Shown: positions 25,755-34,412 of the stretch, piece after piece
How the letters are laid out: each line of letters starts with the position of its first letter
Position numbering within the stretch: position 1 is the first letter of the stretch
Source: Pseudomonas fragi
GTDB lineage: Bacteria; Pseudomonadota; Gammaproteobacteria; Pseudomonadales; Pseudomonadaceae
Length of the DNA: 60,490 nucleotides
Direction of reading: 5' to 3'
Assembly: GCF_002269505.1 (NCBI RefSeq)
Contig: NZ_NQKQ01000031.1
Location: 1-60,490, forward strand
Position numbers and translations under genes: made by a program
Notes under the pieces: model-generated
Databases searched by the model: none
Told to the model about the DNA's origin: nothing
What the model saw: only the letters and a program-made list of their open reading frames with translations

Positions 25755-26981
25755 TCAAAACCGCTGATCAATGATTTCATTAAATGCATTGGATATCTGT
25801 ATGCTGTAATCCTTCACACGCGTCCACGGGTTCAACAATTGTGAAAAGTCAATTTTCAACTTGTACAACCGACCAAAAGAATCCACTTTCTCCAAATCGT
25901 CATCCACTTCATCCAGGTAGTTACTGATATAACTCCATACTTGCGCCAGTTGCTTGGCACCCTCTTCTGCTCCAAGCATGCGACTGCGCAAATCTATAAA
26001 TCGCTGCTGGGTGGCATCCAGTACCATCGCGAGTTGCTCTTGCTCCTGGCTGCTGCGTCTTGCAATATCGCGCTCTGCAATCAGCCTGTTTTTTCGGGCG
26101 CGTATTGCTTCGGCCTTTACCCCGAATATCCCGCCTGTGACAGCCAAACCGATTGGCCCCAGAACAATCCCTGAGTGTCCGTACAACACCTGAGATCTGT
26201 AGTCCCTTATCAACTGTTCGATTTCACTGTCCAGCTCCTTAATGCGCGCAGTCAGTATTTCACGTTCTCTTGACAGGCCCGCCTTCGCATAGGCTTCCAG
26301 CTTGGCATTGACCTCGTGAGTCAACTCATCGGACAGGACACGCTCGAACTCGGCCGCCAGTGCGCCCACCGCATAGGCCCTTTTTATATAATCTTCGGTA
26401 TTACTTTTAATCGACTGTACATGCTCCCTCATGATATGGACTGCCTTAAGCTCTGTTGAGCTGAGCACGCCCCCCAGCTCCGCGGCTTCCTCCACTGTCA
26501 AGTCGTCCAACATGCCAGAAAAAAGCCGATCAGAATCCAGTCGATTGATTAACTCAATGATGCCGTGGGCATGGCTGATGAAACTGTCCGAGAACCGGTT
26601 CAATTGGCGAGCAAGCTCCTTTGTTTCCCGCTCCAGTACTGACCAGCTTGTGGCATGCTGCACAACACGTTGATGAAAAGACTGGATACTGGCGGGCTCA
26701 AGCCCCGGAACACTGGTTGTATCCAGGCCAAACCAGGCCACTATATGTTTGTAATCGACTGGCAGCATTCGCGACTCGCGCACATAGGCCCGAACACTGT
26801 GGATATCGCTACGACGAATAATAAAACCCAAGTCGTCTTTTGATACAGCGACATTTTTTTCGCCCGCGAGAATCTGAATATATTGCGAGGGTATGTTTAT
26901 GGCCGCTTGCAAAGCGTTCATCTTTTCAAGCGACCTGGTATATCCAGCACTTTCGCTGAGCGCGTCATTGTAATCCTGCAT
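25755..26981 (-). CDS. xaxA: Alpha-xenorhabdolysin-type binary toxin subunit A (XaxA-like)
   Basis: The 408-residue protein is mainly long amphipathic helices with a single hydrophobic hairpin at about 268-289 (GHSGIVLGPIGLAVTGGIFG), followed by a basic stretch KAEAIRARKNR. These are hallmarks of the A subunits of the alpha-pore-forming toxins XaxAB, YaxAB and PaxAB, in which A and B heterodimers assemble into a large ring. There is no signal peptide. The start at 26981 is preceded by AAGGGA; an upstream in-frame ATG has no such site. It is first of a two-gene operon, located between speC and a Sel1 gene that are near neighbours in P. aeruginosa. Family call is by recognition. Confidence 0.82.
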   Translation of the reverse strand: MQDYNDALSESAGYTRSLEKMNALQAAINIPSQYIQILAGEKNVAVSKDDLGFIIRRSDIHSVRAYVRESRMLPVDYKHIVAWFGLDTTSVPGLEPASIQSFHQRVVQHATSWSVLERETKELARQLNRFSDSFISHAHGIIELINRLDSDRLFSGMLDDLTVEEAAELGGVLSSTELKAVHIMREHVQSIKSNTEDYIKRAYAVGALAAEFERVLSDELTHEVNAKLEAYAKAGLSREREILTARIKELDSEIEQLIRDYRSQVLYGHSGIVLGPIGLAVTGGIFGVKAEAIRARKNRLIAERDIARRSSQEQEQLAMVLDATQQRFIDLRSRMLGAEEGAKQLAQVWSYISNYLDEVDDDLEKVDSFGRLYKLKIDFSQLLNPWTRVKDYSIQISNAFNEIIDQRF

Positions 26982-27175
26982 ATTAATTCCCTTTAAAGAA
27001 TGATCCTGTTCGAACAGCATCATACTTCAAAGAATATCAATCAATATCAGGGCTACTCGACTTAATGTAAGATCCGGATAAAAACAAAAATGAATAATTA
27101 CCCGAATAAACCGCTACTGACTCGGACGGGTTTGAAAGCCGCGTACGAGCATTACCCTTGACGGTGTAATCACGA
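26982..27175. other. AT-rich upstream region of the toxin operon
   Basis: The 194 bases between xaxA and the Sel1-repeat gene are AT-rich from 27020 to 27120 and hold the toxin promoter, but I see no clear -35/-10 pair or operator. Confidence 0.4.
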
Positions 27176-27937
27176 TCAGAAGTCGTCGCCCTGCAAGGCA
27201 TTGATTCGCGCTTGCCAGACATCGCTGAGTGCCCGGATACGAGGCTCGCGGGCCTCAAGCAAGGCACCCAGGCTTACCCGCAAGAAATTCAGATTGCCAC
27301 CGGCCAGGGCGCGCTCAAACCATAGCAATGCATCATCAACATTGCCTCCCTCGGCCAGTACCGAAGCATGGCTGAACTGACCACGAAAGTCGCCGCCCCG
27401 GGCCGAACGCTCATACCAAATACAGGCCGCGTCTTTATCCACAGGGCAATACACGCCCTCTTCAAGATAGCGCCCCACAAGATTCATCGACTTGGCATGA
27501 CCCGCCTGTGCCGCCACCCGGTACAACTTGAATGCCGCCTTCTGGTCCTGCACCACACCGCGACCAGTAGCGAGCAAGTTGGCATAGTTGTAAAGCGCCC
27601 AGTCCAGCCCTGCTTCGGCGGCCTGGCGATACTCCAGGCTGGCCAAGGTGCAATCGACGGGCCCGCCCCAGCCATGCTCCCAGCAGCGACCCAGCATGTT
27701 GCGGGCCATCAGGTGGCCGGCATTGGCCGCAATTTGAAACCAGCGTTTGGCCAGCACCGGGTCGCGTTCAATGCCCTGGCCGTCAAGCAGGATCTGCCCC
27801 AGCAACGCCTGGCCATCAACGATACCTGCCTTGGCTGCCATCAAAATAGCCTGGGCCGCTTTTGCAGGGTTCTCAGCCAGCATGACGCTTAGCTGGTCAC
27901 CATCGAGCACTTCCTCACGGCGTAATTGAAAACTCAT
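27176..27937 (-). CDS. Sel1-like tetratricopeptide repeat protein
   Basis: The 253-residue protein holds about five Sel1-type repeats, visible as A..W...AA.AGH..A...LG...E.G motifs (for example AKRWFQIAANAGHLMARNML and AAFKLYRVAAQAGHAKSM). No signal peptide. Such proteins are protein-interaction scaffolds. It follows piuC after 3 bases on the same strand, as PA4516 follows PA4515, so it is probably part of the iron-regulated unit, role unknown. Confidence 0.88.
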   Translation of the reverse strand: MSFQLRREEVLDGDQLSVMLAENPAKAAQAILMAAKAGIVDGQALLGQILLDGQGIERDPVLAKRWFQIAANAGHLMARNMLGRCWEHGWGGPVDCTLASLEYRQAAEAGLDWALYNYANLLATGRGVVQDQKAAFKLYRVAAQAGHAKSMNLVGRYLEEGVYCPVDKDAACIWYERSARGGDFRGQFSHASVLAEGGNVDDALLWFERALAGGNLNFLRVSLGALLEAREPRIRALSDVWQARINALQGDDF

Positions 27938-27940
27938 GAG

Positions 27941-28621
27941 TTACACCTCGGCCCAGCGACGCAACAGGTTGTGATAAGTGCCGGTGAGCTGGATCAGCGA
28001 CGGATGATCAGGAACATCGCGGGTCAGTTGCTGGATCGCACCGTCCATTTCAAACAGCAACGTGCGCTGGCTGTCTTCGCGAACCAGGCTCTGCGTCCAG
28101 AAAAACGACGCAAAACGCGCCCCACGGGTAACGGCATTGACCTTGTGCAAGCTGGTGCCGGGGTATAACACCATATCGCCAGCAGGCAGTTTGACCTGCT
28201 GCACACCATAGGTGTCCTGAATCACCAGCTCGCCGCCGTCGTAATCCTCTGGATCGCTGAAAAACAGGGTCGCCGACAGGTCCGTACGCACCCGCTCGGG
28301 GCTGCCTTTGGGCTGGCGTACGGCATTGTCGATGTGGAAATCAAAACTGCCGCCCCCGGTGTAGCAGTTCACCAATGGCGCAAACACCTTGTGTGGCAAG
28401 GCCGCTGACATGTACAGCGGATTTTTCCACAGCCGATTAATCATCGCCGCGCCGATTTCCTTGGCAAGCGGATGGTCTTCAGGCAACTGCAGATTGTGCT
28501 TGGCCTTGGCCGATTGAAAGCCGGCGGTGATTTTGCCGTCAGCCCATTCCGTCTGCTGCAGTGCCTCGCGGATGCGCAGCACCTCTTCACGCGAGAACAA
28601 GCCGGGGATATGCAGCAACAT
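27941..28621 (-). CDS. piuC: Fe(II)/2-oxoglutarate-dependent dioxygenase PiuC (PKHD type)
   Basis: The 226-residue protein has the double-stranded beta-helix iron site: His and Asp in FDFHIDNAVRQ and His in SLHKVNAVTRG, with the 2-oxoglutarate-binding Arg in the same segment. The N-terminal MLLHIPGLFSREEV and the length match PiuC/YbiX. It is divergent from the siderophore receptor gene. A candidate Fur box lies 30 bases upstream of its start. Substrate of the family is unproven; siderophore handling is inferred from context. Confidence 0.93.
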   Translation of the reverse strand: MLLHIPGLFSREEVLRIREALQQTEWADGKITAGFQSAKAKHNLQLPEDHPLAKEIGAAMINRLWKNPLYMSAALPHKVFAPLVNCYTGGGSFDFHIDNAVRQPKGSPERVRTDLSATLFFSDPEDYDGGELVIQDTYGVQQVKLPAGDMVLYPGTSLHKVNAVTRGARFASFFWTQSLVREDSQRTLLFEMDGAIQQLTRDVPDHPSLIQLTGTYHNLLRRWAEV

Positions 28622-28650
28622 GACGCAATACCTGATAGCAAAGGGATGGC

Positions 28651-28669
28651 AATGGTATTGATTCTTATT
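28651..28669. promoter_or_regulatory. Candidate Fur box upstream of piuC
   Basis: AATGGTATTGATTCTTATT matches about 10 of 19 positions of the GATAATGATAATCATTATC consensus, by eye. The location between piuC and piuA supports iron regulation. Confidence 0.35.
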
Positions 28670-28758
28670 GAATGTGTAAAACCCTGTTAAGGCCCCCGTA
28701 GACGAACGAGTGTGAAAAAACCGTAAAGCCAATTTGTAAAGAATGTAAATTCAGCGCA

Positions 28759-28777
28759 AATAGTAATGCCTCTCAAT
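28759..28777. promoter_or_regulatory. Candidate Fur box upstream of piuA
   Basis: AATAGTAATGCCTCTCAAT partly matches the Fur consensus and sits about 60 bases before the receptor start, in an AT-rich segment likely to hold the promoter. Confidence 0.35.
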
Positions 28778-28839
28778 TGATAGTCAGAATTGTTTGCCAT
28801 ATATTTCGCGGCTCAAATTCTGGGGGAAGGGATCTTCAA

Positions 28840-31140
28840 ATGTCGCGCCAACAATTAAAAATACCCGTCAGCTCACCGCGTTTACTGGCTTCGGCCATCG
28901 GTGTCGCAATTACTGCGACCTCTGCAGGCCATATGGTTCAGGCTGCTGAAAGCACTGACAGCAAGGCACAGGGCAGCAGTATTTCCCTTGGCGCGACCAC
29001 AGTTACCGGCGAACAGACCGAAAAGTCTTATCAAACCGAGAAAGCCAGCTCCCAGAAGTACACCGCACCGCTGGTTGATACGCCACGCTCTGTTACCGTG
29101 ATCCCGCAGCAAGTGCTGCAGGACACCGCAGCCACCTCGCTGCAAGACGCCCTGCGCACCGTTCCGGGTATCACCTTCGGCGCAGGCGAAGGCGGCAACC
29201 CACAGGGTGACCGTCCGTTTATCCGTGGTTTCGACGCACAGTCCGACATGTACCTGGACGGTGTTCGCGATGCTGGCGGCCAGACCCGTGAAATCTTCGA
29301 CATCGAATCGATCGAAGTCAGCAAAGGCCCGAACTCCACCTTTGGTGGGCGTGGCTCGGCTGGCGGCAGCCTGAACATGGTGAGCAAGACCGCCAAGGCG
29401 GGTGACTTTCTCAACGGCGGCTTCACCTACGGCTCCGACCAGACCCGTCGCTACACTCTGGATGTAAACCGTCAGTTCCTGGACACCGCAGCGTTCCGCC
29501 TGAACCTGATGAGCCACGAACAGAATGTCGCTGGCCGCGAATCGGTCAACTACGACCGCTGGGGCGTAGCACCATCGCTGACCTTCGGCCTGGGCACTGA
29601 AAACCGTCTGAACGTCAGCTACTACCACCTGGAAAGCAACGACCTGCCGGATTCGGGCATTCCTTACGGCTACAGCAACAGCTCCAAGACCGCTGTTCAC
29701 GTCCATGACAAACCGGACGATGGCGGCGACAGCAAAAACTTCTACGGCCTCAAAGACCGTGACTTCCGCAAGACCCGTGTGGATATCAGCACCATCTCGT
29801 TCGAGCATGACTTCAACGATGCGATGACCCTGAAAAACACCTTCCGTCACGGCAACACCGGCCAGGACTACATCCTCACCCAGCCGGATGACAGCCAGCA
29901 CAACGTCAACCAGTACGGTACCGTATGGCGTCGCGCCAACACCCGTGTTTCGACCACCGAAACCACCACCAACCAGACTGATCTGTTTGGCAACTTCCAG
30001 GTCATGGGCTTCAAGAACAACTACTCCACAGGTGTTGAGTTCACTCGTGAAGAAACCCGTGCCAGCGGTTACACCGTGACCCCGAACAGCAACCCCAACT
30101 GCACACCGGACAAAGTCGGTAACAGCGGCGGCCAGTGCACCTCGCTGTCCAACCCGAACCCGAACGATGTGTGGACCGGTACTGAAGCGCGCAACTACTA
30201 CGGCACCAACACCGTGGGCGTGACCAAAGCCGCCTATGTGTTCGATACCATCGAGCTGGACCCGAAGTGGCTGTTGAACGCCGGCCTGCGTTACGACGCC
30301 TTCAGCACCACCGCCAACACCAATGCGGCGACTGGCCGTACCAAGGCCTCGAACGACAGCCACTTCTTCAACTGGCAGACCGGCCTGGTCTGGAAGCCAC
30401 TGGATAACGGCAGCGTTTACCTGTCCTACGCGACCTCGGCTACTCCGCCAGGCGGCGTGGTGGGTGAAGGCGTTGAAGGCAACGGCCTGGTTGCTCCTGG
30501 CAGCACCATCACCAGCGATCTGAAGCCGGAAGAAACCGTTAACTACGAACTGGGCACCAAGTGGGACGTGTTCCATGATCGTCTGTCGCTGACGGCTGCA
30601 ATCTTCCGTACCGAGAAGAAAAACACTCGCGTTCTGACTGACTCGTTCACCTACGAAAACGCCGGTGAATCCCGCGTTGACGGTCTGGAACTGTCCGCCA
30701 GCGGTAAAATCACTGACAAGTGGCAAGTATTTGCAGGCTACAGCTACCTGAAAAGCGAACTGGTTGATCCGGGCCAGAAAGCCAACCGTAACGGCAGCAT
30801 AAACACCGCAGCCATTTCGGATAAAGGCAACGAAATGCCGAACACCCCGAAAAACAGCTTCAGCCTGTGGACAACCTATGAAGTAATGCCAAAGCTGACC
30901 ATCGGCGGCGGTGCGTTCTATGTTGACGAAGTTTACGGCGACACGGCCAACACCGTTTACGTGCCGGCTTACACTCGCTACGACGCAATGGCCAGCTACA
31001 AGTTGACCAAAAACATCGACTTGCAACTGAACGTACAAAACCTGACCGACAAGACTTACTACGACAAAGCCTACGCTGCGCACTTTGCCAGCCAGGCCGC
31101 AGGCCGTACTGCCTTGTTGACCACCAGCTTCCACTTCTAA
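28840..31140 (+). CDS. piuA: TonB-dependent catecholate siderophore receptor PiuA/Fiu
   Basis: The 766-residue outer-membrane receptor has a signal peptide ending in VQAAES. A TonB-box-like segment (LGATTVTGE) follows, then the plug domain (TPRSVTVIPQQVLQD, PFIRGFDAQSDMYLDGVRD, IEVSKGPNSTFGGRGSAGG) and a 22-strand barrel ending in phenylalanine (TTSFHF). The family takes up monomeric catechol iron complexes and is the entry route for siderophore-linked antibiotics in P. aeruginosa. GGGGAAGGG precedes the ATG; a terminator follows. Upstream AT-rich DNA has Fur-like sites. Confidence 0.95.
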   Translation: MSRQQLKIPVSSPRLLASAIGVAITATSAGHMVQAAESTDSKAQGSSISLGATTVTGEQTEKSYQTEKASSQKYTAPLVDTPRSVTVIPQQVLQDTAATSLQDALRTVPGITFGAGEGGNPQGDRPFIRGFDAQSDMYLDGVRDAGGQTREIFDIESIEVSKGPNSTFGGRGSAGGSLNMVSKTAKAGDFLNGGFTYGSDQTRRYTLDVNRQFLDTAAFRLNLMSHEQNVAGRESVNYDRWGVAPSLTFGLGTENRLNVSYYHLESNDLPDSGIPYGYSNSSKTAVHVHDKPDDGGDSKNFYGLKDRDFRKTRVDISTISFEHDFNDAMTLKNTFRHGNTGQDYILTQPDDSQHNVNQYGTVWRRANTRVSTTETTTNQTDLFGNFQVMGFKNNYSTGVEFTREETRASGYTVTPNSNPNCTPDKVGNSGGQCTSLSNPNPNDVWTGTEARNYYGTNTVGVTKAAYVFDTIELDPKWLLNAGLRYDAFSTTANTNAATGRTKASNDSHFFNWQTGLVWKPLDNGSVYLSYATSATPPGGVVGEGVEGNGLVAPGSTITSDLKPEETVNYELGTKWDVFHDRLSLTAAIFRTEKKNTRVLTDSFTYENAGESRVDGLELSASGKITDKWQVFAGYSYLKSELVDPGQKANRNGSINTAAISDKGNEMPNTPKNSFSLWTTYEVMPKLTIGGGAFYVDEVYGDTANTVYVPAYTRYDAMASYKLTKNIDLQLNVQNLTDKTYYDKAYAAHFASQAAGRTALLTTSFHF

Positions 31141-31157
31141 CCAGAAGTTGAGTTGAA

Positions 31158-31192
31158 CAAAAGCCCCGCCCATCTGATGGTCGGGGCTTTTG
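31158..31192 (+). terminator. Intrinsic terminator of piuA
   Basis: AAAAGCCCC (31159-31167) and GGGGCTTTT (31183-31191) pair around a 15-base loop, ending in T-rich sequence. Confidence 0.88.
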
Positions 31193-31195
31193 TGT

Positions 31196-31274
31196 GTAGT
31201 CGCTGACGAGGCACGAGGCTGCGATGCAGGCCGCAGCGCAGCCCATCGCAGCCTCGTGCCTCGTCAGCGACTAC
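31196..31274. repeat. Long palindromic intergenic repeat, copy 3 of 6
   Basis: This is the cleanest copy: GTAGTCGCTGACGAGGCACG mirrors CGTGCCTCGTCAGCGACTAC exactly, with GAGGCTGCGAT/ATCGCAGCCTC continuing inward and a ~17-base centre. It follows the piuA terminator. Confidence 0.93.
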
Positions 31275-31353
31275 AGACTCTGAACAATGTATGACTGAGG
31301 TACACGGCATACTGCGCCGTGATGAATTCAATTGAGCAAGCAAGGCGGGCGTC

Positions 31354-33900
31354 GTGTTTAAGAAAACACTGTTTCAGCTGCACTGGTTTTTCGGCATAAC
31401 CGCCGGGCTGGTTCTGGCCCTGATGGGGATAACCGGTGCCACGGTGTCGTTTCAGGACGAGTTGCTGAACTTGCTCAACCCTTCGGTGCTCAAGGTCGAG
31501 AAACTCGACAGCGGCGTGCTGCCACCTGCCGAGCTGGTGCGCCGGGTCGAGGCCACCGAGGGCAAGCAAGTCGCCATGTTGTGGGTGGGCGTGGACAGCG
31601 GCACCGCCGCACGCATTTTCTTCACTCCACCACCGGGCGAACGTCGCGGCCAGTTGCGCTATGTCGACCCGTATACCGGCACCTATCAAGGTGAGGCCAA
31701 TGGCCAGGGCTTCTTCGACCTGATGCTGCAATTGCACCGTTTTCTGGCGATGGGCCAGAGCGGTCGCCAGATCACCGGCGCCTGTACCCTGATGCTGGTG
31801 TTCTTCTGCCTGTCGGGCCTGTACCTGCGCTGGCCGCGCCAGGCGCTGAACTGGCGCGCCTGGCTGACCCTGGACTGGGCCAAGAAAGGCCGCAGCTTCA
31901 ACTGGGATCTGCATGCTGTGGCGGGTACCTGGTGCATGGTCTTTTATCTGCTGGCAGCTCTGACCGGCCTGTCGTGGTCGTACGAGTGGTACAACCAGGG
32001 CCTGCAAAAACTCCTGTCCGACGCTCCGAGCGGTGAACAGCGCCAGGGCGGCGGTCGTGGCCCTCGTGGTCAGGGCGGTCCGGCCGGGCCTGCTCCAGTA
32101 GCCGATTACGACGCCATCTGGGCCAGCATTGAAAAAACCGCCGGGCCGGACCTGAGCCTGTACAACGTGCGTATGCCGCCGGTGGCCGGCCAGCCTGCAA
32201 CGGTGTTCTACCTGCTGAATACCTCGCCACACGAACGCGCCTTCAACCAGATCGTGCTCGACCCGGCGACTGGCGCCGTCAAGAAGGTCGAGCGCTATGA
32301 CGACAAGAGCTACAAGGCGCAATTGCTGACCAGCATTTACGCGCTGCACACCGGTAGCTACTGGGGTATCACCGGACGCGTTCTGGTGACTGTCGCCAGC
32401 CTCACCATGCCGCTGTTCTTCATTACCGGCTGGTTGCTGTACCTGGACCGTCGCCGTAAAAAGCGTCAGATCAAACAGGCGCGTCAAGGCTTTGCCGCCA
32501 CTGGCAGCGATGCATCGTCATGGCTGATCGGCTTTGCCAGCCAAAGCGGTTTTGCCGAGCAACTGGCGTGGCAAACGGCCGGGCAATTGCAGGCCGCGGG
32601 CTTGCCAGTAAGGGTCCAGCCATTGGGTGCGCTCAGTGAAGATGATCTGCAACAGGCCAGTAATGCCCTGTTCGTGGTCAGCACCTTTGGCGATGGTGAA
32701 GCGCCCGACAGCGCGCGGAGTTTTGAACGCAAAATCCTCGGCCAGCCCTTGGGCTTGAATGCCCTCAAATACTCCGTACTGGCTTTGGGCGACCGTCAGT
32801 ACCCGCACTTTTGCGGCTTTGCCACACGTATCCAGCAATGGCTGAGCGAGCGTGGCGCACAAGCGCTGTTCAGCCCGGTGCAGGTCGACAGCGGCGACGC
32901 CGAGGCCCTGCATCAGTGGCAACAACAGCTCAGCCTGCTCACCGGCGGCACGCCGAGCAAAAACTGGCAGGCACCGAGTTACAACAACTGGACACTTGTC
33001 GAGCGCGAACTGCTCAACCCTGACAGCATCGGATCGGGGGTCTACCTGCTTGGGCTGCAGGCTCCCGATGCCAGCTACTCATGGCAGGCCGGTGACCTGG
33101 TGGAGGTCATGCCGCGCCACTCAAGCTGGGCCGTTGAGCATTTCCTTGAGGGCCTGGGCCTGTCGGCTGACACCCAGGTGCAACTCGATGGTCTGCAAGA
33201 AACCCTGGCCCAGGCATTGGCGGGGCGCCAGTTGCCGGAAAATCGCGGCCATCTGGTGGGCATGCATGCCCAGGCACTGGTAGACGCGCTGATACCGCTG
33301 AACATGCGCGAGTACTCCATTGCCTCGATCCCTGAGGACGGGCTGCTGGAGTTGATCGTGCGTCAGGAGCGGCATGTTGATGGCAGCCTGGGGATAGGTT
33401 CGGGCTGGCTCACAGAGCATGCCGCCGTCGGCTCGGCGATCAGCCTGCGCGTGCGGCGCAACAGTAGCTTCCACCTGCCGGCTGATCCGGTGCCGCTGAT
33501 TCTGCTCGGCAATGGCACTGGCCTGGCAGGGCTGCGCAGCTTGATCAAGGCACGAATTGCCCAAGGCCAGCAGCGCAACTGGCTGTTCTTCGGCGAGCGC
33601 AATGCTGCACACGACTTCTATTGCCGCGATGAGCTGCAGGGCTGGTTGGCCAGCGGTGACCTGGCGCGGCTGGATCTGGCGTTTTCACGGGATCAGGCGC
33701 AGAAAGTGTATGTGCAGGACCGCTTGCGCGAATCTGCCGCACAAGTACGCCAATGGCTGGACGAGGGCGCGGCGATTTATATCTGCGGCAGTTTGCAGGG
33801 GATGGCGGCGGGTGTGGATCAGGCGCTGATCGACATGCTGGGGGCTGAAGCGGTAGAGATGCTGATCGAGCAAGGGCGCTATCGACGGGATGTGTATTGA
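31354..33900 (+). CDS. piuB: PepSY membrane protein fused to CysJ-like flavin reductase (PiuB)
   Basis: The 848-residue protein has two modules. The first (about 1-370) is a PepSY-type membrane protein with an N-terminal helix, periplasmic PepSY domain and further helices ending in RRRKKRQ. The second resembles sulphite reductase alpha subunit: a flavodoxin-like domain (ASQSGFAEQL, STFGDGEAPDSA, LALGDRQYPHFCGFA), an FAD-binding domain (REYSIASIPEDG) and an NADPH domain (LLGNGTGLAGL, YICGSLQGM). It would pass electrons across the inner membrane, plausibly to ferric siderophores. Start is GTG at 31354. Corresponds to PA4513. Confidence 0.9.
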   Translation: MFKKTLFQLHWFFGITAGLVLALMGITGATVSFQDELLNLLNPSVLKVEKLDSGVLPPAELVRRVEATEGKQVAMLWVGVDSGTAARIFFTPPPGERRGQLRYVDPYTGTYQGEANGQGFFDLMLQLHRFLAMGQSGRQITGACTLMLVFFCLSGLYLRWPRQALNWRAWLTLDWAKKGRSFNWDLHAVAGTWCMVFYLLAALTGLSWSYEWYNQGLQKLLSDAPSGEQRQGGGRGPRGQGGPAGPAPVADYDAIWASIEKTAGPDLSLYNVRMPPVAGQPATVFYLLNTSPHERAFNQIVLDPATGAVKKVERYDDKSYKAQLLTSIYALHTGSYWGITGRVLVTVASLTMPLFFITGWLLYLDRRRKKRQIKQARQGFAATGSDASSWLIGFASQSGFAEQLAWQTAGQLQAAGLPVRVQPLGALSEDDLQQASNALFVVSTFGDGEAPDSARSFERKILGQPLGLNALKYSVLALGDRQYPHFCGFATRIQQWLSERGAQALFSPVQVDSGDAEALHQWQQQLSLLTGGTPSKNWQAPSYNNWTLVERELLNPDSIGSGVYLLGLQAPDASYSWQAGDLVEVMPRHSSWAVEHFLEGLGLSADTQVQLDGLQETLAQALAGRQLPENRGHLVGMHAQALVDALIPLNMREYSIASIPEDGLLELIVRQERHVDGSLGIGSGWLTEHAAVGSAISLRVRRNSSFHLPADPVPLILLGNGTGLAGLRSLIKARIAQGQQRNWLFFGERNAAHDFYCRDELQGWLASGDLARLDLAFSRDQAQKVYVQDRLRESAAQVRQWLDEGAAIYICGSLQGMAAGVDQALIDMLGAEAVEMLIEQGRYRRDVY

Positions 33901-33908
33901 TCCTTTTT

Positions 33909-33945
33909 CCCCTCACCCCAACCCTCTCCCAATGGGAGAGGGGGC
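33909..33945. repeat. CCCTCACCCC/CCCTCTCCC repeat, copy 2 (half element)
   Basis: CCCCTCACCCCAACCCTCTC is followed by CCCAATGGGAGAGGGGGC, forming a small hairpin. Only one half is present here. Confidence 0.7.
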
Positions 33946-34050
33946 TGATCGCGTGATGCTCGGTAATATCGTTTAACCATTGAGCCTCGGGCTTGCCCAT
34001 TTCCCGCAACTAATCTGAGTCGGACACTCATTTTCACAAGGACGTGAAGC

Positions 34051-34383
34051 GTGCCCATGACTCGCCCCACGGCAGAGCTCCGTCAATTCGCCCGACAATT
34101 GAGGGCCAGGCAAACCGACTGCGAATGGCTGATATGGCAAAAGCTGCGCGCCCGCCAATTGCTCGATTTGAAGTTTCGTAGACAGCATCCCTGCCCGCCC
34201 TATGTCATCGACTTCTATTGTGTTGAGCTACAACTGGCCATCGAGCTGGATGGCAGTCAGCATTTCACAGCTGAGCAACAGGTTTATGACCGGCGTCGAA
34301 GCTTGTATCTGGCAGGGCTTGGAATTGTCGTACTGCGGTTTGATAACCGCCAGGTTTTGCAGGAGATGGGCGGGGTTTTGTAG
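34051..34383 (+). CDS. DUF559 (Vsr/restriction-like) endonuclease domain protein
   Basis: The 110-residue protein has the DUF559 layout: an N-terminal basic helix (RQFARQLRARQTDCEWLIWQ), FRRQHP, then YVIDFYCVELQLAIELDGSQH and LRFDNRQV. The D...E.DG arrangement resembles the PD-(D/E)xK core of Vsr-type nucleases. Function is unknown; enzymes of this domain are often orphan. The start is uncertain: GTG at 34051 has AAGGA at good spacing, ATG at 34057 does not. It stands alone between two copies of one repeat family. Confidence 0.85.
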   Translation: MPMTRPTAELRQFARQLRARQTDCEWLIWQKLRARQLLDLKFRRQHPCPPYVIDFYCVELQLAIELDGSQHFTAEQQVYDRRRSLYLAGLGIVVLRFDNRQVLQEMGGVL

Positions 34384-34412
34384 GCGATATGGGTTAAATC
34401 GCAGCAGTTACT

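Noticed and set aside
28882..31173. 763-codon minus-strand frame opposite piuA
   Set aside because: Antisense of a strongly recognisable TonB receptor in GC-rich DNA; no ribosome-binding site or domain.
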